Shown piece after piece: positions 1-8,664 of a stretch of 52,260 nt of DNA. A program made the position numbers and the translations under genes. The notes beneath the pieces are model-generated. The model saw only the letters and a program-made list of their open reading frames with translations. It did no database searches and was not told the origin of the DNA. How positions within the stretch are numbered: position 1 is the first letter of the stretch; each line of letters opens with the position of its first letter. The stretch is from Psittacicella hinzii (GTDB taxonomy: Bacteria; Pseudomonadota; Gammaproteobacteria; Enterobacterales; Psittacicellaceae): positions 1 to 52,260 of the forward strand of contig NZ_NRJG01000061.1 in the NCBI RefSeq assembly GCF_003585935.1, written 5' to 3'.

Positions 1-516
1 AGGAGAGTTTCTCTCTTATAAGCTACTCATAGGCAAATTTATCTCATTATATTATACCTTGTAGGAATAAATTTTGCCGCTTGTGACCCTACGAAGATTT
101 AAATTAGCTGACTTTGGTAGTTTAAAAATAGCTTTAATAGAAATAACTAACATTAAACTATCAAAAGTAACATTTTTCTAGTAGGCTCTAAGATCTCTCG
201 CAAAATCCCTACGCTGATAAAATAACGCTAGTTTCGGAAAAATCAAGTTTTTTAGCCACATAAAGACGCTTTTATCGCGGCAATTAAGGCAAAATTATCT
301 GCTGTAAAATTTCCTATCAAAATTTTGCGGATCTATCACTAAAGCTATTTAAGCTTATTTAGATAAGCTCTTCGAATATCAAGCTTAGAATAAGCAACAG
401 TATTTTATCCAAGTATTACCACTTGTCAAAGCTAAAGGAGTGAGAAATGAGATGTCTTGGTAGTTATGCGAGAGTTTTGGTAAATTGATAAGTGCTTAGA
501 GTATTTTGTGTGACAG

Positions 517-545
517 TTGAGGAATTGGGATATTCATGATACAAT
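517..545 (+). promoter_or_regulatory. Candidate sigma-70 promoter for hemH
   Basis: TTGAGG (517-522) and TACAAT (540-545) are separated by 17 bp. If used, it would give a leader of about 340 nt that includes the 34-bp tandem repeat. A second TATAAT at 822-827, with no good -35, lies closer to the gene and is an alternative. Confidence 0.3.
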
Positions 546-622
546 CAAGGCACAAAATAAGGTACACTTGAAAGTAGAGGAAATTAGAGCAAGGTAAAGT
601 AAAGGAAGAGAGTTACGGTTAC

Positions 623-690
623 TTTTACCTAGATTGTTAAAAGTTAACTGATCTAATTTTACCTAGATTGCTAAAAGTTAACTGATCTAA
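623..690. repeat. 34-bp tandem duplication
   Basis: Bases 623-656 and 657-690 are two adjacent copies of one 34-bp unit. They differ at a single position (ATTGTTAA versus ATTGCTAA). The unit contains AAAGTTAACT, which is partly self-complementary. The near identity suggests a recent duplication in the hemH leader. Confidence 0.85.
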
Positions 691-889
691 TACGACTTTA
701 TCATTTCTTTCTTAGAAGACGTTATCAGTTATTCTTGCTTGACGTTTTTAGTACTTCTAATATGACCTTATCTGTCACTCAGACACGATTTTATTAGCTC
801 TTACTTATCCTTATCCGACTTTATAATTTAACTTGGGGTTATCCCTGCTTAATGAGCTTGGCTTGTTAAGTGCAATGAGAATAATCATT

Positions 890-1957
890 ATGGCAAAAAT
901 TAGTGTTATTTTAGCTAATCTGGGAACCCCAGAAGCACCAACTTCTAAAGAAGTATCAAGTTTTTTAGGAGAGTTTTTATCTGATCCACGCGTGGTAGAT
1001 GTTCCTCAACCTAAATGGGGTATTATTCTCCGTTTTATTCGCTTATTCCGCAGTCCTAAAGTGGCAAAAACTTATGCCCAAGTATGGACAGAACAAGGTA
1101 GCCCACTAATGGCTATTTCAGGGCAACAACGTGATGCTTTACAAGTTTTATTAACCAAGTTATATCCGCAACATCAGTGGACAGTTGCTCTGGGTATGAC
1201 TTATGGACAACCTAATCTAAAATTAGTAGTACCAGAAGTATTTGCACATCAACCGGATCATGTAATCTTATTACCAGCATATCCGCAATTTAGTTCAACA
1301 ACAACTTTACCAGTAATTGATCAGTTTAATCGTGGTTATGCGGATAAGAATCAACGTTTTATGCCAAGTTTTAGTGTAGTACGTGATTACCACTTACACC
1401 AAAGCTATATTCAAGCTTTAGCACAAAGTATTAAACAGCATGTAGCTAAACTTTTACAGCAAGATCCTAAGCAAGTAGATGTTTCTAAATACTTCTCGGC
1501 AAGTAATAAACTCTTTATTTCTTACCATGGCATTCCTACACGCTTTGCAGAGCAGTTAAAAGATCCATATCCAGAATTATGTGAGCAAACGACTGCAGCT
1601 TTAGTTCAAACCTTAGGTTTAAAACCAGAGCAATATCAGCAAACCTATCAATCGGTATTTGGTAAAGAACCATGGTTAGTACCACAAACCGATCAAAGTC
1701 TTGAAGCTCATGCTAAAACTCATCCTAATGCGCAAGTAGTAGTAATTTGTCCAGGTTTTAGTGCTGATTGTATTGAAACGATCGAAGAAATTGGACAAGA
1801 AAATCATGAAGTATTCATGCATGCCGGTGGTAAAGCTTATAGTTGGGTAGAATGCTTAAATGCAGATCCTACGCATATACAGGCTTTAGTTGATATTCTT
1901 GCCCCTCATATTAAGCTAGTAGAAGAGACATTTGCTAGTCGTGTGCAGATTAAGTAA
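890..1957 (+). CDS. hemH: Ferrochelatase (protoheme ferro-lyase)
   Basis: The product inserts Fe2+ into protoporphyrin IX, the last step of protoheme synthesis, at the cytoplasmic face of the membrane. The 355-residue protein starts with the family's LANLGTPEAP segment. It has the metal-site signature FISYHGIP with His213 and the C-terminal CPGFSADCIETIEEIGQE block with Glu296, so both active-site regions are intact. Length is slightly above the 320 residues of E. coli HemH. I chose the ATG at 890 because it places the conserved N-terminus directly after the start; an ATG at 875 and a TTG at 833 are in frame but would add non-conserved residues. The Shine-Dalgarno is weak. The gene stands alone with long flanking non-coding DNA. 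The other heme genes are not in this window, so pathway completeness cannot be judged. Confidence 0.95.
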   Translation: MAKISVILANLGTPEAPTSKEVSSFLGEFLSDPRVVDVPQPKWGIILRFIRLFRSPKVAKTYAQVWTEQGSPLMAISGQQRDALQVLLTKLYPQHQWTVALGMTYGQPNLKLVVPEVFAHQPDHVILLPAYPQFSSTTTLPVIDQFNRGYADKNQRFMPSFSVVRDYHLHQSYIQALAQSIKQHVAKLLQQDPKQVDVSKYFSASNKLFISYHGIPTRFAEQLKDPYPELCEQTTAALVQTLGLKPEQYQQTYQSVFGKEPWLVPQTDQSLEAHAKTHPNAQVVVICPGFSADCIETIEEIGQENHEVFMHAGGKAYSWVECLNADPTHIQALVDILAPHIKLVEETFASRVQIK

Positions 1958-2450
1958 TCCACAGCAAAGGCGTTCTACTCCTGTTTTTTACATACTCCAA
2001 AATAAGAATAAGAAATAAGAGTAAGAAATTAAACATTAGAAATTAAAAATTTAACCTTATTTATTCTTATTTTTATTCTTGCTGTGCTTGTTAACTAAAG
2101 TTAGATTTATCATAATCTTAAGCAATCGTAAGCTTACGACTTACTATTTATTTGTCGATCCACACAAATAATTGTTTACTAAATCACTATAGTATTTAGG
2201 GTTTTTAAAAATTATTTAAGACCCCTAAACGATAAAATTGTTGTGAAAATAATAAAAAACTGATAATCAGCTTTTTAAGATTTTAATTAATTTTTCACCT
2301 GTTAGTGAGAAGCCTTCTTTAAATCTTTTGATTTGGAGGTGTGAAATCGCTCTTTTTGTGTGAATTTCTGTGAAGAGTTTGCCGTGCACAATAGGCTGCA
2401 TTAGTGTATAATAGCCTACGAAATTGACAACACACATTGGAGTTTAATTC
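1958..2450. other. Intergenic region hemH-ldhA
   Basis: No gene is visible. An A/T-only inverted repeat (1999-2011 with 2061-2073, 13 bp, 49-nt loop) follows hemH and might end its transcript, though the long loop makes this weak. TTTAGGG at 2195-2201 pairs with CCCTAAA at 2223-2229. The ldhA promoter region lies at the right end. Confidence 0.4.
2392..2418 (+). promoter_or_regulatory. ldhA promoter -10 within a small inverted repeat
   Basis: TATAAT at 2407-2412 lies 39 bp before the ldhA start and is flanked by TAGGCT (2392-2397) and AGCCTA (2413-2418), a perfect 6-bp dyad with 15 bp between the arms. No good -35 is present at 16-18 bp, which would fit a regulated promoter. The dyad resembles an operator, but I cannot name the regulator. 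Confidence 0.4.
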
Positions 2451-3452
2451 ATGAACATTACTCTTTTCAGCTCTAAATCATACGATAAAAAATTCTTTAC
2501 CAAAGTAAATGCTGATGGTAATTTTGGTTACAACTTAACTTTCTTAGAAGATCGTTTAGATGCTAACCACGTAGCAAACTTACCAGCTAACACTGATGTA
2601 GTTTGTATTTTCGTAAACGATGATGCTTCACGTCCAGTATTAGAAGCTTTAAAAGCTCGTGGCGTTAAAATCATTGCTTTACGTTGTGCAGGTTTCAACA
2701 ACGTTGATTTAGATGCAGCTAAAGAATTAGGCTTACAAGTAGTTCGTGTACCAGCTTACTCACCTGAATCTGTGGCAGAGCACGCAGCAGCATTATTATT
2801 CTCTTTAAACCGTAACATTCACCGTGCATACGTTCGTACACGTGAAGCAAACTTCAACCTCGAAAACTTAGAAGGTATTTGTTTATACGGTAAAACTGCT
2901 GGGGTAATTGGTACAGGTAAAATCGGTTTTGCGATGATCCGTATCCTAAAAGGTTTAGGTATGCGTGTATTATGCTATGACCCATTTGTAAACCAAGCAG
3001 CAATTGATTTAGGTGCAGAATACGTAGATTTAGATACAATTTATAAAGAATCAGATGTAATCTCTGTACACTGTCCATTATTCAAAGAAAACCGTCACTT
3101 CTTAAATAAAGAAGCATTTGACAAAATGAAAAATGGCGTATTATTAATCAACGCTAGCCGTGGTGGTTTATTAGACACTGAAGCTGCATTACAAGCAATC
3201 CGTGCTGGTAAATTAGCAGGTTTAGGTCTAGACGTATATGAAAACGAACAAGCTTTATTCTTCGAAGATAAATCTTCAGTAGTTTTAGGTGATGACCTAT
3301 ACTTACGTTTAATCGCGAACCCACGTGTATTATTAACTGGTCACCAAGCGTTCTTAACACAAGAAGCTTTAACTTCAATTTCTGAAACTACTTTAAACAA
3401 CATTAAAGAAGTGGTAGAAACAGGTAAAGCTACTAACTCAGTATTACAATAA
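2451..3452 (+). CDS. ldhA: D-lactate dehydrogenase, fermentative
   Basis: The product is the NADH-dependent enzyme that reduces pyruvate to D-lactate during fermentation. The 333-residue protein belongs to the D-2-hydroxyacid dehydrogenase family and matches the LdhA subgroup throughout, including the start MNITLFSSKSYDKKFF. The NAD-binding loop GTGKIG lies at 154-159. The catalytic Arg is in NASRGG (Arg237), the Glu is in DVYENE (about 264), and the His is in TGHQAF (His298). Length equals that of typical LdhA. A Shine-Dalgarno TTGGAG lies 8 bases before the ATG. The gene is monocistronic: its own promoter lies upstream and a strong terminator begins about 40 bases after the stop. It points to mixed-acid or lactate fermentation in this organism. 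Confidence 0.97.
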   Translation: MNITLFSSKSYDKKFFTKVNADGNFGYNLTFLEDRLDANHVANLPANTDVVCIFVNDDASRPVLEALKARGVKIIALRCAGFNNVDLDAAKELGLQVVRVPAYSPESVAEHAAALLFSLNRNIHRAYVRTREANFNLENLEGICLYGKTAGVIGTGKIGFAMIRILKGLGMRVLCYDPFVNQAAIDLGAEYVDLDTIYKESDVISVHCPLFKENRHFLNKEAFDKMKNGVLLINASRGGLLDTEAALQAIRAGKLAGLGLDVYENEQALFFEDKSSVVLGDDLYLRLIANPRVLLTGHQAFLTQEALTSISETTLNNIKEVVETGKATNSVLQ

Positions 3453-3488
3453 TTAAGTTTAGTCTGCTAAAGACTATAGCTAATTATG

Positions 3489-3524
3489 AAAAAATCTCCA
3501 AGTTATAAGCTTGGAGATTTTTTT
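3489..3524 (+). terminator. Rho-independent terminator of ldhA
   Basis: An A-run leads into TCTCCAAG (3495-3502), a 7-nt loop, CTTGGAGA (3510-3517) and a run of seven T. The A and T runs extend the stem to 14 bp. Confidence 0.92.
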
Positions 3525-4267
3525 CATAAGTGCTAGAGATGGTTTGCAGAATACATCTATAAGAATTACAGATAACCACGTAAAAGTTAAGGTAATTATG
3601 GGAACGAGCTCTAGGGCAAATAATTAAAGTCCTAAAGAACTAGCAATTAGACATAAAATTATTTCCAAAAGATAAGCTCATTTCTAGCTAAATTAGCACT
3701 AGGAGGCAATATCTTAAGAGAAGCGAAGTATAGAGTAACATTTGTTCATTTGCTGTGCTATCTTTGGCGAAAAATTAGTTCTAAAAAATTCACGGATTTA
3801 TGGGCTAAAGAGGGGTGGATTGTGCTACAATCTATACTAAGCCCTTACTCTATTTAGGTATAGGTAAACTCTATTTGGGTTTAGATTTTTCTCTTAGTGA
3901 TTTGTCCAAGATAAGCTTAATAGTGCTTAAAGTTAAAAGACTAAAGGAAAAAGTCTAGAACTAAAAAGCTTAAAGTTAACTGAGTTTACTTTAATAATAG
4001 AGTAGTGCTTATTACCAACAGATGCTAGATCTGCGGAATCCCTATGTATAAACAGGTGTGGGCAAGGTACTTGTGGACTAAATTTTTTTTGAGTGTCATC
4101 TAAAAAAGAGCTTTGAGCTTTTTTAGACTAAAAATTAGTCATGCTTGATACAAAGTTCAGACCAACAACTCTTGCTCAAGCGGGTTTATACCTCTAGGTA
4201 TGTTGCTAGTTTATTAGCCCTAGCATATACCATTTAAACTTAACGCAAAAAAGGAAAAAACTACGTA
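3525..4267. other. Gene-free region upstream of the ybaL-like gene
   Basis: No protein or tRNA gene is visible in about 740 bases. An extended -10-like TGCTACAAT lies at 3833-3841. A terminator-like hairpin spans 4099-4127 (10-bp A/T-rich stem), with no gene before it. A second hairpin spans 4197-4231, just before the start codon. A long leader from the 3833 promoter would contain both hairpins. Confidence 0.4.
4197..4231 (+). promoter_or_regulatory. Hairpin in the leader of the ybaL-like gene
   Basis: GGTATGTTGCTAG (4197-4209) pairs with CTAGCATATACC (4220-4231), almost perfectly, around an 11-nt loop. It ends 36 bases before the start codon and 20 bases before the Shine-Dalgarno. There is no T-run, so it is not a terminator. 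It could stabilise the mRNA or be a protein-binding site. Confidence 0.4.
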
Positions 4268-6568
4268 ATGCATCATGACACTCCGTTGATTAGTATCATT
4301 GCCATAGGTTTTATGCTCTCATATATCTTTGGGATGATTGCTAATCGCTTAAAACTCTCACCTATTATTGGTTATCTCTTTGCTGGTATTCTTTTAGGTC
4401 CAAATGTTTCATTTGTATACAATGCGGACTTAGAATTAGCAAATCAAATCTCCGAAGTAGGGGTTATGCTCCTAATGTTTGGAGTGGGTCTTCACTTCTC
4501 GGTTAAAGACCTAAACGAAGTTAAAAGTATTGCCGTACCTGGAGCAATTGCACAGGTGGTAGGTACGATCGCCGTAACTACCTTAATCGGTCATCTAATG
4601 GGGCATAGTTGGTTTAACTCGGCGATTTTTGGTCTGTGTTTATCAGTTGCCTCAACAGTTGTACTTTTACGTGCTTTGGAAGACAATAGCATTACCCAAA
4701 CCCCAAGGGGTAAAATTGCCGTAGGTTGGCTAATTGTAGAAGACTTAATGACCGTAGTGGTATTAGTTGTCTTACCAACTATGCAATTTATGACAAACGG
4801 CACAGAAATGAACCTTGCACAGTTCGGAATGGATATGTTCTGGACGGCAGTTAAGTTTGCGGCCTTTGTCTTTGTGATGTTCTTCTTTGGGGGTAAATTA
4901 ATTCCAATGGCGATTTCTCGCTCGGCTGCAACTGGCTCAAGTGAATTATTTACTCTAGCAACTCTAGCTATTGCTCTAGGGATTGCATACATTGCCGTAG
5001 AAGTATTTAACGTATCTTATGCTCTAGGTGCATTCTTTGCCGGAATGATTCTTAACGGTTCTGAATTATCGCACCGTGCAGCAGATAATACTCTACCTTT
5101 ACGTGACGCCTTTGCGGTTCTATTCTTCGTATCGGTAGGGATGTTATTTAACTACAACGTAATTCTAACTAATCCACTAGGTGTAATCTACACAGCTGTA
5201 ATTATCCTCCTTGTTAAATCAGCAATTGCTTATGCCTTAATTAGAATTATGGGTAAATCAAATCGTACAGCTCTAACCATTTCTGTATCTTTAGCACAAA
5301 TCGGTGAGTTCTCATTTATTCTTGCTGGTTTAGCTGTAGGTTACGGTTACTTAGATTCAGGACAAAAAGACCTAATCTTAGCAGGTGCGATTATTTCGAT
5401 TATTCTTAACCCGTTCTTATTCGTGGGAATGGAGAAGTTCCTACAACGCTTCGACGCACGTCTCAAACACAATCTCGAGAACATGCAAGCACGTGGTGGT
5501 ATGCATCATACAGAAGCTGCTCCAGAAGCAGTTGCTGCACAAACTAAAGAAGCTAGACCAGGGCAAGCGCAAGTTGAAGCTGCAACTCACGAGAAAGAGA
5601 ACTTACATAATCCAGAACATGAAGTTATTAGCGGGGCGTCATCAATTATTCCTCTACCTGAAGATAAATTAGTAGAGAAATTAGAAGGTGACCAAGCATT
5701 CGTGAACGAACAAGTATTAATGAGTAAACATACAATCGTTGTTGGTTACTCATCGATTGGTAAAGCAATTGTCGCGCGCTTAAATGCTACAGCTATGCCT
5801 GTAATCGTTATTACAAATAATCTTGATGAGTTCTACGAAACGAACCGTGAAGGTATTCACACTATTTTCGGTGATTTCAAAAATATCGCTCACTTCGAAC
5901 AAGCCAACGTTAAAGAAGCTAAAGCTATTATCTTTACTAACGACAATGTGTTCGAAATTGGTTATACCGTTGATAAGATCTTCAATGCTCATCCAGAGTT
6001 ATTTGCAAATATGTCATTTACCGTTTCGGCAATGGCTGACTTCCCAGATGAAATTGAGTTCTTAGAGAAACATCACGTTACCGATATTATCAACTTACGT
6101 GAAGTGGCTTCGTTAGTTCTTTTCTCTTCAGTAGTAAAAGAAGATACCCAAGCTGAACTAAACACTAAAGGTACTGATAATAACTACCACGTACGTGTTT
6201 CGGTAGATACCCCAAATTCACCAGAAGAAAGTGTAAAACGTAAAATCTTAGCAGATAAAGCTCAAGCTTTAGTAAATGAGCGTAAAGCTAAAGAAAAAGC
6301 TAAAGCTGCTGCTAAAGCCGAAAAAGAAGCGCAAGCTCAGGCTCAACAAGCTCATGCTGAAGCAGAAAAAGCTCAAGCACAAGCTAAACAAGCAAGTCAA
6401 AAGGCTGAAAAAGTAAGCCAAGATATTAATGCGCAACAAGAAGCGGCTACAGCTAATCTGCAAGCAAATGAAAAAGCAACTGACACTTCAGCAGTACAAG
6501 CTGAACAAGCTGCAGAGCAAACTAATGCTGTTCAAGCAGGTTCTGCGAAATCAACTGACAATAAATAA
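4268..6568 (+). CDS. ybaL: YbaL/RosB-type K+/H+ antiporter, CPA2 family
   Basis: This is an inner-membrane cation:proton antiporter of the monovalent cation:proton antiporter-2 family, likely exporting K+. The start MHHDTPLI and the segments YLFAGILLGP and LLMFGVGLHFS match E. coli YbaL closely. About a dozen membrane segments fill residues 8-400. An RCK/TrkA-N domain begins near 485 with HTIVVGYSSIGKAI, where the usual GxGxxG reads GYSSIG, so nucleotide binding may be altered. The protein has 766 residues, about 200 more than E. coli YbaL (558). The excess is an Ala/Glu/His-rich linker at about 405-480 and an Ala/Lys/Gln/Glu-rich predicted coiled-coil tail at about 655-766. A good Shine-Dalgarno (AAGGAAAA) precedes the ATG. 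The gene is followed by its own terminator and is probably monocistronic. Confidence 0.88.
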   Translation: MHHDTPLISIIAIGFMLSYIFGMIANRLKLSPIIGYLFAGILLGPNVSFVYNADLELANQISEVGVMLLMFGVGLHFSVKDLNEVKSIAVPGAIAQVVGTIAVTTLIGHLMGHSWFNSAIFGLCLSVASTVVLLRALEDNSITQTPRGKIAVGWLIVEDLMTVVVLVVLPTMQFMTNGTEMNLAQFGMDMFWTAVKFAAFVFVMFFFGGKLIPMAISRSAATGSSELFTLATLAIALGIAYIAVEVFNVSYALGAFFAGMILNGSELSHRAADNTLPLRDAFAVLFFVSVGMLFNYNVILTNPLGVIYTAVIILLVKSAIAYALIRIMGKSNRTALTISVSLAQIGEFSFILAGLAVGYGYLDSGQKDLILAGAIISIILNPFLFVGMEKFLQRFDARLKHNLENMQARGGMHHTEAAPEAVAAQTKEARPGQAQVEAATHEKENLHNPEHEVISGASSIIPLPEDKLVEKLEGDQAFVNEQVLMSKHTIVVGYSSIGKAIVARLNATAMPVIVITNNLDEFYETNREGIHTIFGDFKNIAHFEQANVKEAKAIIFTNDNVFEIGYTVDKIFNAHPELFANMSFTVSAMADFPDEIEFLEKHHVTDIINLREVASLVLFSSVVKEDTQAELNTKGTDNNYHVRVSVDTPNSPEESVKRKILADKAQALVNERKAKEKAKAAAKAEKEAQAQAQQAHAEAEKAQAQAKQASQKAEKVSQDINAQQEAATANLQANEKATDTSAVQAEQAAEQTNAVQAGSAKSTDNK

Positions 6569-6608
6569 ATTATTGTCTTGATAAATTTTATCGTAAGAGA
6601 TATTTTTT

Positions 6609-6641
6609 AAGTCTTGTGTATTACTACACAAGACTTTTTTT
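6609..6641 (+). terminator. Rho-independent terminator of the ybaL-like gene
   Basis: AAGTCTTGTGTA (6609-6620) and TACACAAGACTT (6625-6636) form a perfect 12-bp stem with a 4-nt loop, followed by T residues. Confidence 0.92.
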
Positions 6642-6807
6642 CATGGAAGCATAGATAAAAGTTTGAGGGATTCTTTTAAGCGGCTTTTGCAACAAGGAGA
6701 TTTCTTGCTAAGCTTGTAGAGAGGCTGCAACACTTTTCTCAAGATTTTAATGACTATAGTAATTTATCTTCTTACTATGTGGTGCTGTAATGAGTTTTTA
6801 GTAATAA

Positions 6808-7554
6808 TTAGAAACTTAATTTAATTACCTTTATACCAAGAGGTTTCAATGCTTTCTGAACCTGTTGGTAATTTTTATTGCTGTCTATTTGGTTATGACT
6901 TTTAACTTTGAAGTTTACCAGCTTTTGGGCTTCGTAAAGTGAATTGTATCTGAGGGATATCTCAAATTTACCTAAAAGAAAAATTAAATTAGCTTTTTCT
7001 AAGTATTTTGGATCTGTGGGTTGTATCTCCCTTTCTAATTTGACATGTTCACCATAAACAACAAGATTTTGAAAAGTACTCAAATCTCCATTATAAAAAG
7101 TTACTAAAAAGTTATACAAATTACAAATATTTAAAGCTTCCTCACTAGCTTTATTACGATAGTTTTTATAAAGGTTACGGCAAAGTGTTGCAAATTTTAC
7201 AAATTTATCTAATGTTGGATTATGGTATTTACCGTTGACGACACTACTTTCATCTGGAAAAACAAAAAGAAACTGCACAGGGAAAATATAGATCGCCAGT
7301 CTATAAATAATTGATTTATTAGCATATTGTCCAAAATTGTATATAGACGAGTTAAGGAAATAGTCAAATCTAGCTACTAGAAATTGATTGTTATGATAAA
7401 AGTCCATAACAGCCTGCTCACCTTTAGAAATAACGGTAGTTTGTTGTGTTTGAGGGGAAGAAGCATACGCTTGCGACAAATGAGCATTTAACCCCAACAT
7501 ACATAGACAGAATAAACAGCCTTTAACTAGATGAGTAAAGTATGAATTTTTCAT
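6808..7554 (-). CDS. Secreted or periplasmic protein of unknown function
   Basis: I do not recognise this 248-residue protein. It starts with a basic N-terminus, a hydrophobic stretch (CLFCLCMLGL) and a small-residue cleavage region around YASS near residue 32, so it has a likely Sec signal peptide. The mature part is rich in Tyr, Phe, Asn and Leu and has amphipathic helical character. Two cysteines (in TLCRNLY and NICNLY) are about 20 residues apart and could form a disulfide. No membrane segment is seen after the signal. An AAGGAT Shine-Dalgarno lies just upstream, and an extended -10 (TGCTATAAT) lies at the complement of 7589-7597. It is transcribed alone, away from rnpB. Its low-GC codon use does not differ visibly from its neighbours. 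Confidence 0.75.
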   Translation of the reverse strand: MKNSYFTHLVKGCLFCLCMLGLNAHLSQAYASSPQTQQTTVISKGEQAVMDFYHNNQFLVARFDYFLNSSIYNFGQYANKSIIYRLAIYIFPVQFLFVFPDESSVVNGKYHNPTLDKFVKFATLCRNLYKNYRNKASEEALNICNLYNFLVTFYNGDLSTFQNLVVYGEHVKLEREIQPTDPKYLEKANLIFLLGKFEISLRYNSLYEAQKLVNFKVKSHNQIDSNKNYQQVQKALKPLGIKVIKLSF

Positions 7555-7588
7555 TATGAAGATCCTTAATTAAGTTGAGATTAATTTC

Positions 7589-7597
7589 ATTATAGCA
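7589..7597 (-). promoter_or_regulatory. Extended -10 promoter for the secreted unknown protein
   Basis: On the minus strand the sequence reads TGCTATAAT, an extended -10, about 35 bases before the start codon. The -35 is poor. The decamer TGCTATAATG recurs in front of greA and mrcA. Confidence 0.6.
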
Positions 7598-7724
7598 GTA
7601 AAGTCTAACTCCTCTTTCTAAACCACAAGAGATGTTTTTTAAAGCTATTTTCGTTTTTTATAACAATAGTGTAGATGGTGATAGTAAAGCATTTTCTTAA
7701 AGTGGTAAAGGGGGATGAATTATT

Positions 7725-7763
7725 AATTTATTTCTAGCAAGAGAAATAAATTTACAGTATAAT
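7725..7763 (+). promoter_or_regulatory. rnpB promoter with an 11-bp inverted repeat over the -35
   Basis: TATAAT at 7758-7763 sits 7 bases before the predicted 5' end of RNase P RNA. No consensus -35 is present. In its place AATTTATTTCT (7725-7735) and AGAAATAAATT (7742-7752) form a perfect 11-bp dyad with a 6-bp spacer, covering the -35 and spacer region. Confidence 0.6.
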
Positions 7764-7769
7764 ATCCGA

Positions 7770-8112
7770 GTTTTAGTAGTTCGAGTAATCGCTGGTTAGT
7801 AATAATCAGAGGAAAGTCCGGACTCCATATGGGCATGGTGCCAGGTAATGCCTGGGAGGTGTGAACCTACGACTAGTGCAACAGAAAGTAAACCGCCGAC
7901 TTGTCGGTAAGGGTGAAACGGTGAGGTAAGAGCTCACCAGGCAGTCCAGCAATGGCTGTGCTTGGTAAACTCCACCAGGAGCAAGATCAAATAGGCGTTC
8001 GCATAATTCGCCCATAGTTTGAACGCGGGTAGATCGCTTGAAGTTAGTAGTGATGCTAACTCTAGATGAATGATTACATAAAACAGAATCCGGCTTACGG
8101 AATAACTAAAAC
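7770..8112 (+). ncRNA. rnpB: RNase P RNA, bacterial type A
   Basis: This is the catalytic RNA of RNase P, which cuts the 5' leader from precursor tRNAs. The conserved blocks appear in order: GAGGAAAGTCCGGACTCCAT near 7811, GTGCCAGGTAATGCCTGG, GTGCAACAGAAAGTAAACCG, GGTGAAACGGTGAGGTAAGA, GGTAAACTCCACCAGGAGCA, AGATGAATG and the 3' AGAATCCGGCTTAC. GTTTTAGT at 7770-7777 pairs with ACTAAAAC at 8105-8112 to make helix P1, which sets the ends. Length is near 343 nt, compared with 377 in E. coli; several helices (P3 and the P12 region) look shorter. It is followed directly by a terminator. Confidence 0.97.
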
Positions 8113-8121
8113 CTGAATTAC

Positions 8122-8152
8122 AAAAGATCCGAGGAAATACCTTGGATCTTTC
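8122..8152 (+). terminator. Terminator of rnpB
   Basis: AAAGATCCGAGG and CCTTGGATCTTT form a 12-bp stem with one G-T pair and a 5-nt loop, followed by a T-rich tail. It lies about 10 nt after the P1 helix. Confidence 0.85.
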
Positions 8153-8471
8153 TATTTTATAGCTATACGGATTGCGCTTAAAGCACTAGGTTGGTTGTAG
8201 TTGGTTGATTTAATTGTAGGTAGTTTGGATAGTTATCTATATTAGAGGCTTGTGTAGTCTAGATAATCGTGTAGTCTATACAGTCATGTGATCTAGATAG
8301 TCATGTAGTTCAGATAGCTTCTAATAGCGTCTCATATTAGGTAATGGATAGTTACATAGTTTAGCTTCTACCCTTAGTCTGACAAATATATTGATTTGGT
8401 TCTCAGCTAGCCGGTTTAAAATTTGATCGAGCGTTAGTTTTCTCAATTTAAAAACTATCATTTAATACCAG

Positions 8472-8525
8472 AATGACTTTTAATTTTAGCTTAGGGCTTA
8501 ATTCAATATTTAAAAGTCATTTTTT
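8472..8525 (+). terminator. Terminator-like hairpin in non-coding DNA
   Basis: AATGACTTTTAA (8472-8483) pairs perfectly with TTAAAAGTCATT (8510-8521) around a 26-nt loop and is followed by a short T-run. No gene lies between it and rnpB, which has its own terminator. It may close an unrecognised small transcript. Confidence 0.4.
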
Positions 8526-8664
8526 GTCCAAAAAAGTAAGCCTTTCTTACGAATTACTTTAGCAATTATCGGTAAAAAAATATAAAATATAAAGTGCAAA
8601 GATCTATATTTAAACTTCAGAAAACTAGATTTTTCTTTTTGATTTCGCAATATAAAATTTAGAG

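Larger units (their letters stand above)
1..889. other. Gene-free region upstream of hemH
   Basis: I see no convincing gene in these 889 bases. The stretch holds a 34-bp tandem duplication at 623-690, a possible sigma-70 promoter at 517-545, and a TATAAT at 822-827 that could start a shorter hemH transcript. A 13-codon frame at 447-488 follows a perfect AAAGGAG at 434-440, but it is too short to call. The far left may be the 3' side of a gene outside the window. Confidence 0.5.

Noticed and set aside
340..400. tRNA-like TTCGAAT segment in the left end
   Set aside because: No cloverleaf arms or acceptor stem can be drawn around it. No tRNA gene was found in any intergenic region.
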